A stretch of DNA of 64,000 nucleotides from a bacterium (lineage in GTDB: Bacteria > Zixibacteria > MSB-5A5 > WJJR01), in NCBI GenBank assembly GCA_021813505.1, contig JAKAKI010000041.1, positions 90,168 through 154,167 on the forward strand, given 5' to 3'. The notes beneath the pieces were generated by a model. That model saw nothing but the letters and a program-made list of their open reading frames with translations. It was not told where the DNA came from and searched no databases. Shown here piece by piece: positions 8,832-16,555 of the stretch. Every line of letters starts with the position of its first letter. Position 1 is the first letter of the stretch. The position numbers and the translations under genes are program-made.

Positions 8832-10481
8832 ATGCGTCCAATTCACTCTCGACTCTGCATCGTGCTCACAGTTGTGGTGCTGCTGTTGCTTGGCAACACG
8901 GTGGCACTTGCCTGCACTAATTTCCTCGTCACGCGTGGCGCGTCGGCCGACAGTTCGTGCTTCATCACCTACACCTGCGACGGGGAATTCCACCCTCACC
9001 TTGAATACACGCCTGCAGCCGACCACAAACCGGGCGACTCCATCGAAATCAGAGACTGGGGTGGCAAACTAAAGGGCAAGATCGCCCAGGTGCCACACAC
9101 GTACGCCGTGGTTGGCTTGATGAATGAACACCAGTTGGGTTTCGGTGAAACGACGTTTGGTGGACGCAAGGAACTCGAGAATCCCTCCGGGATTATCCGC
9201 TATTGGGACCTCATGGGATTTACGCTCCAACGGGCCAGGACCGCTCGCGAAGCGATCAAAGTCATTGGGGATCTCGTGGCCGAATACGGTTACGGCGATG
9301 AGGGCGAATCGTTTTCATTGTCCGATCCGCGCGAGGTCTGGTACATGGAAATCGCCGGCACCGGGCCGGGCGGCAAGGGAGCGGTCTGGGTGGCATTGCG
9401 CGTGCCCGATGGTTACGTCTGCGCTCACGCCAACAAATCGCGCATCGGCGAATTCCCGATGAATGATCCCAAGACCTGCCTGCATTCGGCAAACGTGGTG
9501 TCTTTCGCCGTGGAGAAAGGGTACTACGATCCGAAATCGGGCGAGCCGTTCCGCTTCTGCGATGCCTATTGCCCGCCGCAACCGAAAGATCTGCGCTACT
9601 GCGAGACCAGGGTCTGGAGCATCTTCCGCCGCTGCGCACCATCCCAGAATTTCTCACCGGAGTACAATCGCGGCATCGCGGGTGTGGACCCGTATCCACT
9701 CTGGATCAAACCCGACAAGAAGATCGCGCTGGCCGACGTGATGAACATCATGCGCGACCACTACGAAGGCACCCCGTTCGATATGACCAAGGGGCTGGAT
9801 GCCGGGCCATTCGGGAGTCCCAACCACTGCCGCCCGATGACGTGGCAAGTCGACAGCGTGGCCTACGGATGGGAACGCGCCATCTCTACTCCCCAGACCG
9901 GATTCTCGTTTATCTGCCAGTCGCGTGACTGGCTGCCCAACCCCATTGGAGGCGTTTACTGGTACGGTCTCGACGATACCTACTTCACCGTCTGGGCTCC
10001 GTTGTACTGCGGAATCAACAGTGTCCCGGTGTCGTACACCGTGGGCAGCCTCGGCCAGTTCAGTTGGGAATCGGGATGGTGGGTGGTCAACTTCGTTGCG
10101 AATTACGCCAACCTGAAATACTCGTACATGAAGGACGATATCATCAAGGTGCGTGACCAGCTCGAAAACGATTTTCTGGCCATGCAGCCGGTGATCGAGA
10201 AGGCGTCGCTCGAACTTGGCAAGACTGACCAGGCGCTCATGAAGCGTTACCTGACCGACTATTCGGTCAGTCACGCCGAGGATGTGATCAAACAATATCG
10301 CAAACTGGGCGAGTTTCTGATCTGCAAGTACAACGACGGTTATGTCAAGGATTCGACCGGACGTCCGCGTGAGGTCGGCTATCCCGAAAGCTGGCTGCGC
10401 GACGTGATCCAGCTTCGTCCCGACCAATTCAAGATCCCCGTGTGGACGTCCGATTCGGTAGCGGCCAAACCGGCGAATTGA
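8832..10481 (+). CDS. Secreted C69-family dipeptidase-like protein
   Basis: A 549-residue N-terminal-nucleophile hydrolase of the PepD/C69 family, which cleaves peptides or other amide bonds. The signal peptide (IVLTVVVLLLLGNTVALA) ends exactly before CTNFLVTRGASADSS, so signal cleavage would expose the catalytic Cys as residue 1 of the mature enzyme. Other family segments include SDPREVWYMEIAG and GPGGKGAVWVA, then HANKSRIGEFP. ATG 8832 follows GGAGGGAGG. The gene stands alone between two repeat-bearing gaps. Whether it is a peptidase or an acylase cannot be decided from sequence. Confidence 0.88.
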   Translation: MRPIHSRLCIVLTVVVLLLLGNTVALACTNFLVTRGASADSSCFITYTCDGEFHPHLEYTPAADHKPGDSIEIRDWGGKLKGKIAQVPHTYAVVGLMNEHQLGFGETTFGGRKELENPSGIIRYWDLMGFTLQRARTAREAIKVIGDLVAEYGYGDEGESFSLSDPREVWYMEIAGTGPGGKGAVWVALRVPDGYVCAHANKSRIGEFPMNDPKTCLHSANVVSFAVEKGYYDPKSGEPFRFCDAYCPPQPKDLRYCETRVWSIFRRCAPSQNFSPEYNRGIAGVDPYPLWIKPDKKIALADVMNIMRDHYEGTPFDMTKGLDAGPFGSPNHCRPMTWQVDSVAYGWERAISTPQTGFSFICQSRDWLPNPIGGVYWYGLDDTYFTVWAPLYCGINSVPVSYTVGSLGQFSWESGWWVVNFVANYANLKYSYMKDDIIKVRDQLENDFLAMQPVIEKASLELGKTDQALMKRYLTDYSVSHAEDVIKQYRKLGEFLICKYNDGYVKDSTGRPREVGYPESWLRDVIQLRPDQFKIPVWTSDSVAAKPAN

Positions 10482-10535
10482 TGGAGTGGAAAGAGGATTC
10501 TGGATCGTACTACTAATGCAAGCGTGAGGCTCACT

Positions 10536-10606
10536 GGGAGGGCGAGGCTCCTGCCGAGCCTCTTACCCGCGCGAGACAAACGGCTCGGCAGGAGCCTCGC
10601 CGTCCC
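10536..10606. repeat. Inverted-repeat element, family A (copy 3)
   Basis: Arms gggcgaggctcctgccgagc and gctcggcaggagcctcgcc around a loop with cccgcgcgaga. The right end reads cgtccc rather than cctccc. Confidence 0.9.
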
Positions 10607-10642
10607 CCGGAGCCCAATCGATCACCGAGAGTGGAGTCCCAA

Positions 10643-11203
10643 ATGCCCACCATCGATCTTTCCTACCCCATCGGCAAGTTTCTCAAGCCAATGACAATCG
10701 ACGCCGCGGCGCGAGCCCGTTTCGTTGATCAGATTGCCGAGACACCGGCGCTCATTCGACAGGCCGTTGAACATCTCAATGACCGGCAATTGGACACACC
10801 ATACCGGCCAGGGGGATGGACGATCCGCCAGGTGGTCCATCATGTCCCGGACAGCCACCTCAACGCTTACATCCGCTTTAAGTTTGCCCTGACGGAAGAG
10901 GAGCCGGTGATCAAGCCCTATAACGAAGCGGACTGGGCCCGGCTTCCCGAAGCTCTGGGTGGTCCCATTCATTACTCGTTGGATCTTCTCCAATCTCTCC
11001 ATGAGCGCTGGGTTGCCTGCATTCGCCAGCTCACGGCCGATCGATTCAAGCGCACCTTCCGGCATCCGGAGATCGGGATCGTGACCTTGGATGAGCAACT
11101 GGCGATGTACGCCTGGCATGGACAGCACCACACCGCGCACATCACATCGCTGGCCGCCCGCGAGGGCTGGGTTCACGTCCATGGTTCTCACGATTCCGCT
11201 TGA
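10643..11203 (+). CDS. DinB/YfiT-type metal-dependent protein
   Basis: A 186-residue four-helix-bundle protein of the DinB superfamily, closest to the YfiT/BstA thiol-transferase type. It has the three-histidine metal site pattern: HH in RQVVHHVPDSH (around residues 70-77) and HGQHHTAHI near residue 165. PYRPGGWTIRQV is also characteristic of the group. Family members include bacillithiol or mycothiol transferases; the substrate here is unknown. I use ATG 10643, since GGAG at 10633-10636 lies just upstream and inside the alternative GTG extension at 10631. Confidence 0.85.
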   Translation: MPTIDLSYPIGKFLKPMTIDAAARARFVDQIAETPALIRQAVEHLNDRQLDTPYRPGGWTIRQVVHHVPDSHLNAYIRFKFALTEEEPVIKPYNEADWARLPEALGGPIHYSLDLLQSLHERWVACIRQLTADRFKRTFRHPEIGIVTLDEQLAMYAWHGQHHTAHITSLAAREGWVHVHGSHDSA

Positions 11204-11494
11204 CACCCAAGAGTCACGCCTTCAAGTTTGGGCCATAGTGTCGCGTCCCGGCAGCGCTCGGCTGTGCAAACGCATTGCGAAATTAGGCCCGGAGGTGCGG
11301 AAAGCAGGCACCAAGCAGGAGACACGCAAGATGACGTTGCTGCGATAGCGGGTCCGCTTGCCGATGAAGCAGAAGGATAGGGCGACGGTCCCGGAGAGAA
11401 TCCGGGACCGTCCCTGCTGGCGGCGACACGAGGCAATCGCGAAACTGGCTAAGTTGTGCATGTGACGCCATGTACTCCTGGTGAGAGAGTGTCG
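11204..11494. other. 290-base gap with one strong hairpin
   Basis: No gene is seen. At 11384-11412 there is an 11-pair perfect stem (gacggtcccgg / ccgggaccgtc) with a 7-base loop but no T-run. It could be a weak terminator for the upstream gene or a relic repeat. Confidence 0.5.
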
Positions 11495-12985
11495 ATGCGA
11501 TTCGGTGATGTGATTCGGGTCTCCCTTTTGCTGACGCTCGGCGTCGGTTTAGGTCTTGCCTCTGGCAACTCGGAAACGGCGGTCCCGCCGCGCGCTGGGG
11601 TATCTGGCCCAACCTTCCCTGTCGGGCGCATAGGGGGGCGCGCTGTTGGCGGAGGGTCGGCAGACAATTGTTCACTGATATTCCATAGCCTGCTCGTCAC
11701 AGATCGTTTCGCGTATGCTTATGATTCGGTACGCCACGTCAGCTATGTGTTCAGCCGGGGCGGAGCGAGTTTTGGCGACTCGATCATCCGCCATGAGATC
11801 GACGCAAACTTGCACGTGACCACCACGGTGTTGCCCTTGCCGCCCGCCGATGTTTGGCTCGCGGTGGATCTGGATCGGGACGGCCAACTCGAGCTGGTGG
11901 TGCAGAGGAGCGACCCTTCGTTTGGCGATGGTTGGTTGGAGATCTATTCCGCCCCGGACTGGCAGCTGCGGGCGCGCCTGGTCTTTCCCGGGATGACCTT
12001 CTGGATGTACCCGACCCCGGTTAACGTCGACGCGGACTCGTTCCTCGAGATCTACGCTACGCCCATGGGCTTCGGCCCCGCTGAAGCCGTCATCGTCCAT
12101 TATGATCCCGTCCGCGACACGTTTGCAGTGGTGGCCGAGGCGGCCGCGCCTCGATACACTTTTGGGGAATCCGCGGTCGGCGATTTCGATGGGGACGGCC
12201 GCGTCGAGTTCATCTCCGGCAACGATTATGGTTATGGGTTATTCGAATATGACGGGCGGACCTTGTCGTTCATCGGCTATGTGATCCAAAACTCGCACGC
12301 GATGCATCAAAGCGCTGTCGCCTGCCGACCCAAGCCCGATGGAGTCCTCCACGCCTTGCTGGCGTCTTCGGGAAGGGGCCCAAACGGAGGCGCGCTCTAT
12401 CGTGCCTGGCTTCTGCGCGCGGTCGCGGACAACATTTTCGAGGTGGCATGGTATCACGAGGAACCCGCCGGTGGAACGGGAAGTCACCATGTTTATGCAG
12501 CCGATATCGACTGCGACGGTGTGGACGAGTTGTTCCTTAACTTTGAAATCACCCGCGTGTGGGAATGGGATGAAACTGTGAGTGATTTCGTGCCCGGATG
12601 CGACTGGGAAAGGAGCATCTACGGCATGTTCGTGCAGATGCAGGTGACTGATATAGACCAGGACGGCAACCGGGAGTGGTCGACCATCCCGGGCTGGTCC
12701 GCATTTCGTACCTTCGAAGATTCGCGCTGCCGTCCGTGTTGTCCCTGCTTTGGTGACCCCTTCTGCGACAGCGTGAAAACGGACGTCTTCGACGTGATTG
12801 CGTGCATGGAGGTGGCGTTCGGGGGCGCGGCTGCGAAGTTCGACCCATCCTGTCCCCTCGCGCGCACCGATGTCGACTGCAGCGGGGTGACCGATGTATT
12901 TGATGTCGTGCACGTCATTGCAGTCGCCTTCAAAGCAGCGAACCCGGACACCGAATTCTGCGCCAAGCCGTCGTGCGCCGGGTAA
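11495..12985 (+). CDS. Secreted FG-GAP/VCBS-like protein with dockerin-like C-terminus
   Basis: A 496-residue exported protein. The signal peptide is IRVSLLLTLGVGLGLASG. The middle has beta-propeller-type repeats with calcium-like DxDxDG loops: VDLDRDGQLE, GDFDGDGRVE, ADIDCDGVDE and TDIDQDGNRE. The C-terminus, after a CCPCFGDPFCD linker, has two dockerin-like units: KTDVFDVIACMEVAF and VDCSGVTDVFDVVHVIAVAF. Repeats of this shape are common at the ends of secreted proteins in Zixibacteria-like genomes. It may bind a surface partner or polysaccharide; no catalytic motif is seen. ATG 11495 starts the signal peptide; the frame is open 13 codons earlier. Confidence 0.82.
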   Translation: MRFGDVIRVSLLLTLGVGLGLASGNSETAVPPRAGVSGPTFPVGRIGGRAVGGGSADNCSLIFHSLLVTDRFAYAYDSVRHVSYVFSRGGASFGDSIIRHEIDANLHVTTTVLPLPPADVWLAVDLDRDGQLELVVQRSDPSFGDGWLEIYSAPDWQLRARLVFPGMTFWMYPTPVNVDADSFLEIYATPMGFGPAEAVIVHYDPVRDTFAVVAEAAAPRYTFGESAVGDFDGDGRVEFISGNDYGYGLFEYDGRTLSFIGYVIQNSHAMHQSAVACRPKPDGVLHALLASSGRGPNGGALYRAWLLRAVADNIFEVAWYHEEPAGGTGSHHVYAADIDCDGVDELFLNFEITRVWEWDETVSDFVPGCDWERSIYGMFVQMQVTDIDQDGNREWSTIPGWSAFRTFEDSRCRPCCPCFGDPFCDSVKTDVFDVIACMEVAFGGAAAKFDPSCPLARTDVDCSGVTDVFDVVHVIAVAFKAANPDTEFCAKPSCAG

Positions 12986-13124
12986 GCATGAGTCGTACGT
13001 AAGCAATCCCGCCCGCCTCTTTTTCCGGGCAAACGCCCCCGAAATACGCTATATTGTGCAGTTGCGGGACGGAGCACGCGTGTGCTATCCCGAGTACCGA
13101 AACCCGACGATGGAGAACTGACCG

Positions 13125-13688
13125 ATGATTTCCACCAGTGATTTTCGCAAGGGGAAGAAGATTAAAGTCGAAGGCGAGCTTTGGGAGATCGTCGATTTCC
13201 AGAACGCCCGTACCGCGCAGCGCCGCGCCAAGGTGACCACCAAGCTCCGTAACATGAAGACCGGCCAGGTCTTGGAACGCGTCTTCGCCTCCGGCGAAAT
13301 GTTCGACGAACCCGAATTCGAGCAGCGTTCATTCCAGTACATGTACACCGACGGCTCCGAGTGGCATTTCATGGACAATAAGTCCTTCGAACAGATCACC
13401 TTGGGTGCAGACCACCTCGAAGGGTATACCGATTTTCTGATGGAAAACGCCGACTACCGCATTTCGTTTTTCGAGGGCAATCCGATTTCCCTCGACCTGC
13501 CGTCTTCCGTGATTCTCGAGGTTGTGGAATCCGAGCCGGGAGTCAAAGGCGATTCGGTCTCGAACCTGACCAAGTTGGCCAAGCTCGCCACCGGGCTTCA
13601 AGTCAAGGTCCCGCTGTTCATCAAGGTAGGGGACAAGGTCAAAGTCGACACGCGCACCAAAGAATACCTCGAACGCGTGACGGGGTAG
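13125..13688 (+). CDS. efp: Elongation factor P with non-canonical tip loop
   Basis: EF-P binds the ribosome near the E site and rescues polyproline stalling. The 187-residue, three-domain protein aligns without gaps to E. coli EF-P over the N-terminal domain (DFRKGKKIKVEGE...KLRNMKTGQVLERVF). The usual PGKGxA tip loop is here TAQRRA (residues 30-35), so the position of the modified Lys34 of E. coli is Gln32. Two arginines follow. The C-terminal domain is normal, with GDSVSNLTKLAKLATG and KVDTRTKEYLERV. GGAG lies 9 bases before ATG 13125. No EpmA, EarP or YmfI-type modification gene is in the window. A strong terminator follows. Confidence 0.95.
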   Translation: MISTSDFRKGKKIKVEGELWEIVDFQNARTAQRRAKVTTKLRNMKTGQVLERVFASGEMFDEPEFEQRSFQYMYTDGSEWHFMDNKSFEQITLGADHLEGYTDFLMENADYRISFFEGNPISLDLPSSVILEVVESEPGVKGDSVSNLTKLAKLATGLQVKVPLFIKVGDKVKVDTRTKEYLERVTG

Positions 13689-13712
13689 GGCGTCCGCTCA
13701 AACTGCTTCTTG

Positions 13713-13748
13713 AACCCGGGCGATCGTTGATCCCGGGTTTCTTGTTTT
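13713..13748 (+). terminator. Intrinsic terminator after efp
   Basis: Stem aacccggg / cccgggtt with an 11-base loop, followed by tcttgtttt, 25 bases after the efp stop. It lies between efp and the convergent lipoprotein gene. Confidence 0.85.
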
Positions 13749-15060
13749 ATGGAATACGGTTCGATCCGCCCATAGGCGACCGGGTTGCCTCAGGGCCAAC
13801 GAACGGTCCCACTCTCACGACCATCGACACTCCTGGGTAGCGCGACGCCTGCGCCTTAATGTCCAGCGAATGGCCGTTGTATCCCTGAATCGCAAAGCGC
13901 GCTCCGAGTTCGGGGCCGAAGACATGTTTCCCATCGACTGTGCCGCATGCCACATGGAGTTGGGCGTTTGACACGGAGTTCGAGATGATCGCCGGCGGCT
14001 CGGCAAGGGAGTAAACGGTTCCTCCTGGGGCTGGTCCTGATATACTGAGCCAGAGCTGGTCGATCTGAATTGTCGATTGACAGGAGATGACATATCGGTG
14101 CCCATCCCAGAACGGGGAAAGCTTCAGTGTATCAGTGTACGGTGAGTCAACAGTGTCAACGGCTGGAGCCTGCCCCCCGATCAAGCGGATCATGCTGCGC
14201 AGGTCCGCCCGCGTAAGAGGTTCACCATCGTGATCGCAATCAGTCTCCGAAATCTGCTCTGATGCTCGCTGCGGATCGAATGCTGCATATCCCATTCTGA
14301 AGAAATCCACGAAGACCACAGCATCGTGAATCTGGAAGGGGATTCCGTTAAGGTCGACGTCTCCGATGCTGGTCTCCTTCGGCTGCGCAATTCGGACCCA
14401 TCCACTTTGCAATTGAAGTACTGGCTGCAAATCGTAGAGCTGCGGAGCCGGAGTGGTGTCGTACCCGGCCACATAGGGGATACTGCCCAACGTCGTGTCC
14501 GGCGTGAAGACGATATGTTCGTTGCCATCAATCGAGAGTGAGTTGTCCGACCACGCTCGTCGGCAAAACCCAATTTCAATAGAGTCACCGATCATGGTTG
14601 GGTAGGCATCGACCGAAAACTGAAGCGACACTATTACCCCAGTCAGGGAGTACTGGGGCGGGCTCGGTACTGTCCCGTTGTCAAGATCCCGTATGGCGAG
14701 TAAGCGGATTAACCCGAGCTTGCTATGTGCGGATGGCAGAACAGTCTCAGTGCGCCATGTAAAGTACTCCCACTCGGAAGTATTGGAACCGCGTTGGGGC
14801 GGCCCGAGAAAAGAGAGGAGCGTCTCATCGTAAGAGAGTAGGAAGTCGAATCCGCTCAGACTGTCGATACCTGTTTGGCCTGAGTGACCTTTAGCCATCT
14901 TGATGTCAAGAGTGGCGACGGTTCCTGAAAGCGCGGCTACTGTATCGACAGTGATAATTGCCGCCGGCGTCTTCGCCATCTTTGGTTCCGTCGACTTGGT
15001 ACAACTGCTCACCAGCGCGGCAGCCCCGGCGATCGCAAGCAATCTGACGAGATTCATCAT
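13747..15060 (-). CDS. Lipoprotein with cohesin-like and dockerin-like domains (paralog 1)
   Basis: A 437-residue lipoprotein; the signal LLAIAGAAALVSSC has a lipobox with Cys at about residue 20. The N-terminal half resembles a cohesin-type beta sandwich (ITVDTVAALSGTVATLDIKM ... LSGFDFLLSYDETLLSFLG). The middle has a dockerin-like pair: GDVDLNGIPFQIHDAVVFVD and TDCDHDGEPLTRADLRSMIR. Having both domain types in one protein suggests self-association or surface scaffolding, but this is inference. ATG 15060 or 15057 follows GGGAAG. It is a paralog of the next gene upstream, 43 bases away, probably in one transcript. Confidence 0.8.
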   Translation of the reverse strand: MMNLVRLLAIAGAAALVSSCTKSTEPKMAKTPAAIITVDTVAALSGTVATLDIKMAKGHSGQTGIDSLSGFDFLLSYDETLLSFLGPPQRGSNTSEWEYFTWRTETVLPSAHSKLGLIRLLAIRDLDNGTVPSPPQYSLTGVIVSLQFSVDAYPTMIGDSIEIGFCRRAWSDNSLSIDGNEHIVFTPDTTLGSIPYVAGYDTTPAPQLYDLQPVLQLQSGWVRIAQPKETSIGDVDLNGIPFQIHDAVVFVDFFRMGYAAFDPQRASEQISETDCDHDGEPLTRADLRSMIRLIGGQAPAVDTVDSPYTDTLKLSPFWDGHRYVISCQSTIQIDQLWLSISGPAPGGTVYSLAEPPAIISNSVSNAQLHVACGTVDGKHVFGPELGARFAIQGYNGHSLDIKAQASRYPGVSMVVRVGPFVGPEATRSPMGGSNRIP

Positions 15061-15103
15061 TGGCTGTCTTCCCTTACACGCTGCCTCTGGTCTCCCTGGC
15101 GAA

Positions 15104-16414
15104 TTAACTCGAACGCACGACAACAACAGTTATCGAGACACCCGGATATCGCGAAGCCTGGGCGGACCTGATGTTCAACTCCCCGTTGGCCGTACGAATT
15201 TCCAGCCGGTCGCCCAACTCCGGGCTGAAGCTTGTCTGCGGGCCGGTCGTACCGCAGGAAACGAACCAGGTGTAGACGGCTGGCGGTGAGTCGATTTGAA
15301 GGCCCTGTTGCACTGATACTGTTACCGTCGAATCGCCCAAGTATCGGACGTCGCCACGGTCAATCGGGCTTTCAATCCTCATCCACATTTCATCAATCTG
15401 AGTTGTTGACCGGCATGCCAGAATCCACTTATTGGCGTCGGTTCGCCGCGGCATGATCCAGAGCGTGTCCTGGTACGGGATGTACGAACTGTCGGGAATG
15501 AATCCGTTCGTGCCGCTATTGATTATCCGAACCAGGGAGTCCATATCCGTCACGGTCAGTGGCACCAGGTCCCCGTCATAATCGCTATTCGCTATTTGCA
15601 GAGCTGCCCATAAAGGATCAAAGACAGAATACCCCCTGTGGAAATATTGTCCGAAGAGAACCGCATCGGTGATGCCGTTTGGGGTGCCATCGAGATTCAT
15701 GTCTCCCCGACGCGGACGGTCATCCACTGGTGCAGCTATCCGCACCCAACCGCCGACCAGCTCGAGGACCGGCGAGAGCTCGTAACGTCGCGGGCAGCCC
15801 ATCGTATCGAATCCGGTTCCGAACGCGATTCTCCCCAAAGCCGTATTCGGAGTATAGAGCTGGTTCTGATTGCCCTCCGGGAACATCGTGTTGTCCCGGC
15901 AGTCTGTGATGGCAAATCCGACTACTGGCGAGGTGCCGATCCTCGCGAAGTCGTCAGACACCATGAATTCCAGTCGGGCGAGGCTGCCCGTCGGCTTGAA
16001 TTGAGGTGGGCTGGGATCGACGTTGTTGTCAAGATTGCGATAGGCGGCAAACTGAATCGTACCTAAGGTATCGGACTCCGTCCGGATGGTCCGGCCGGTA
16101 CGGTAGGTGACGTACTCCCACTTTGAAATCGCCGAATCGTACTTGACGAGGTGCATAAATCTCAGCGAACTGGCGTTGTAGCAAATCAGCAACTCGAATC
16201 CGCCCAGTGAATCCAGGTCCGGCTCCGTTCCGTTGGGCCAATCGAGGCGGACATTGAGGCCTGCGACCGTTCCAGGGATCGCGACCGCCGAATCAATGGA
16301 AAGCACGGCCAGAGGAGTCTCTGATGAGGGTTTCGACGGAGCCTTCGATCCCGAACACCCGAATTCCAGAACACCGGCAATGACGACTGCCGCCCCAATG
16401 ACTGAGACTCTCAC
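15104..16414 (-). CDS. Lipoprotein with cohesin-like and dockerin-like domains (paralog 2)
   Basis: A 436-residue paralog of the downstream gene with the same order: lipobox (EFGC), cohesin-like region (LSIDSAVAIPGTVAGLNVRL ... LGGFELLICYNASSLRFM), dockerin-like pair (GDMNLDGTPNGITDAVLFG, SDYDGDLVPLTVTDMDSLVR), then a shared C-terminal beta domain ending ASRYPGVSITVVV. GTG 16414 is chosen because GGAGG lies 7 bases upstream and it begins the signal peptide; a GTG 12 codons earlier is possible. Identity to the neighbour is moderate, so the duplication is old. Confidence 0.8.
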   Translation of the reverse strand: MRVSVIGAAVVIAGVLEFGCSGSKAPSKPSSETPLAVLSIDSAVAIPGTVAGLNVRLDWPNGTEPDLDSLGGFELLICYNASSLRFMHLVKYDSAISKWEYVTYRTGRTIRTESDTLGTIQFAAYRNLDNNVDPSPPQFKPTGSLARLEFMVSDDFARIGTSPVVGFAITDCRDNTMFPEGNQNQLYTPNTALGRIAFGTGFDTMGCPRRYELSPVLELVGGWVRIAAPVDDRPRRGDMNLDGTPNGITDAVLFGQYFHRGYSVFDPLWAALQIANSDYDGDLVPLTVTDMDSLVRIINSGTNGFIPDSSYIPYQDTLWIMPRRTDANKWILACRSTTQIDEMWMRIESPIDRGDVRYLGDSTVTVSVQQGLQIDSPPAVYTWFVSCGTTGPQTSFSPELGDRLEIRTANGELNIRSAQASRYPGVSITVVVVRSS

Positions 16415-16555
16415 GCGAACGCCTCCGATCCGGCGACGATTGGTTTGCACTCCTGGCCCACTTCGTCCTGCCCTGCAGGCAATATAGCGTCGGATGTCGT
16501 AAAGTCAATACCGCATGTACGGCCAGCGATGCCGTAGTGAGGTTCGATAACTCTT

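Noticed and set aside
9654..10427. A 257-codon minus-strand frame inside the C69 peptidase gene
   Set aside because: Opposite a well supported gene; the composition is that of a codon-shadow frame.
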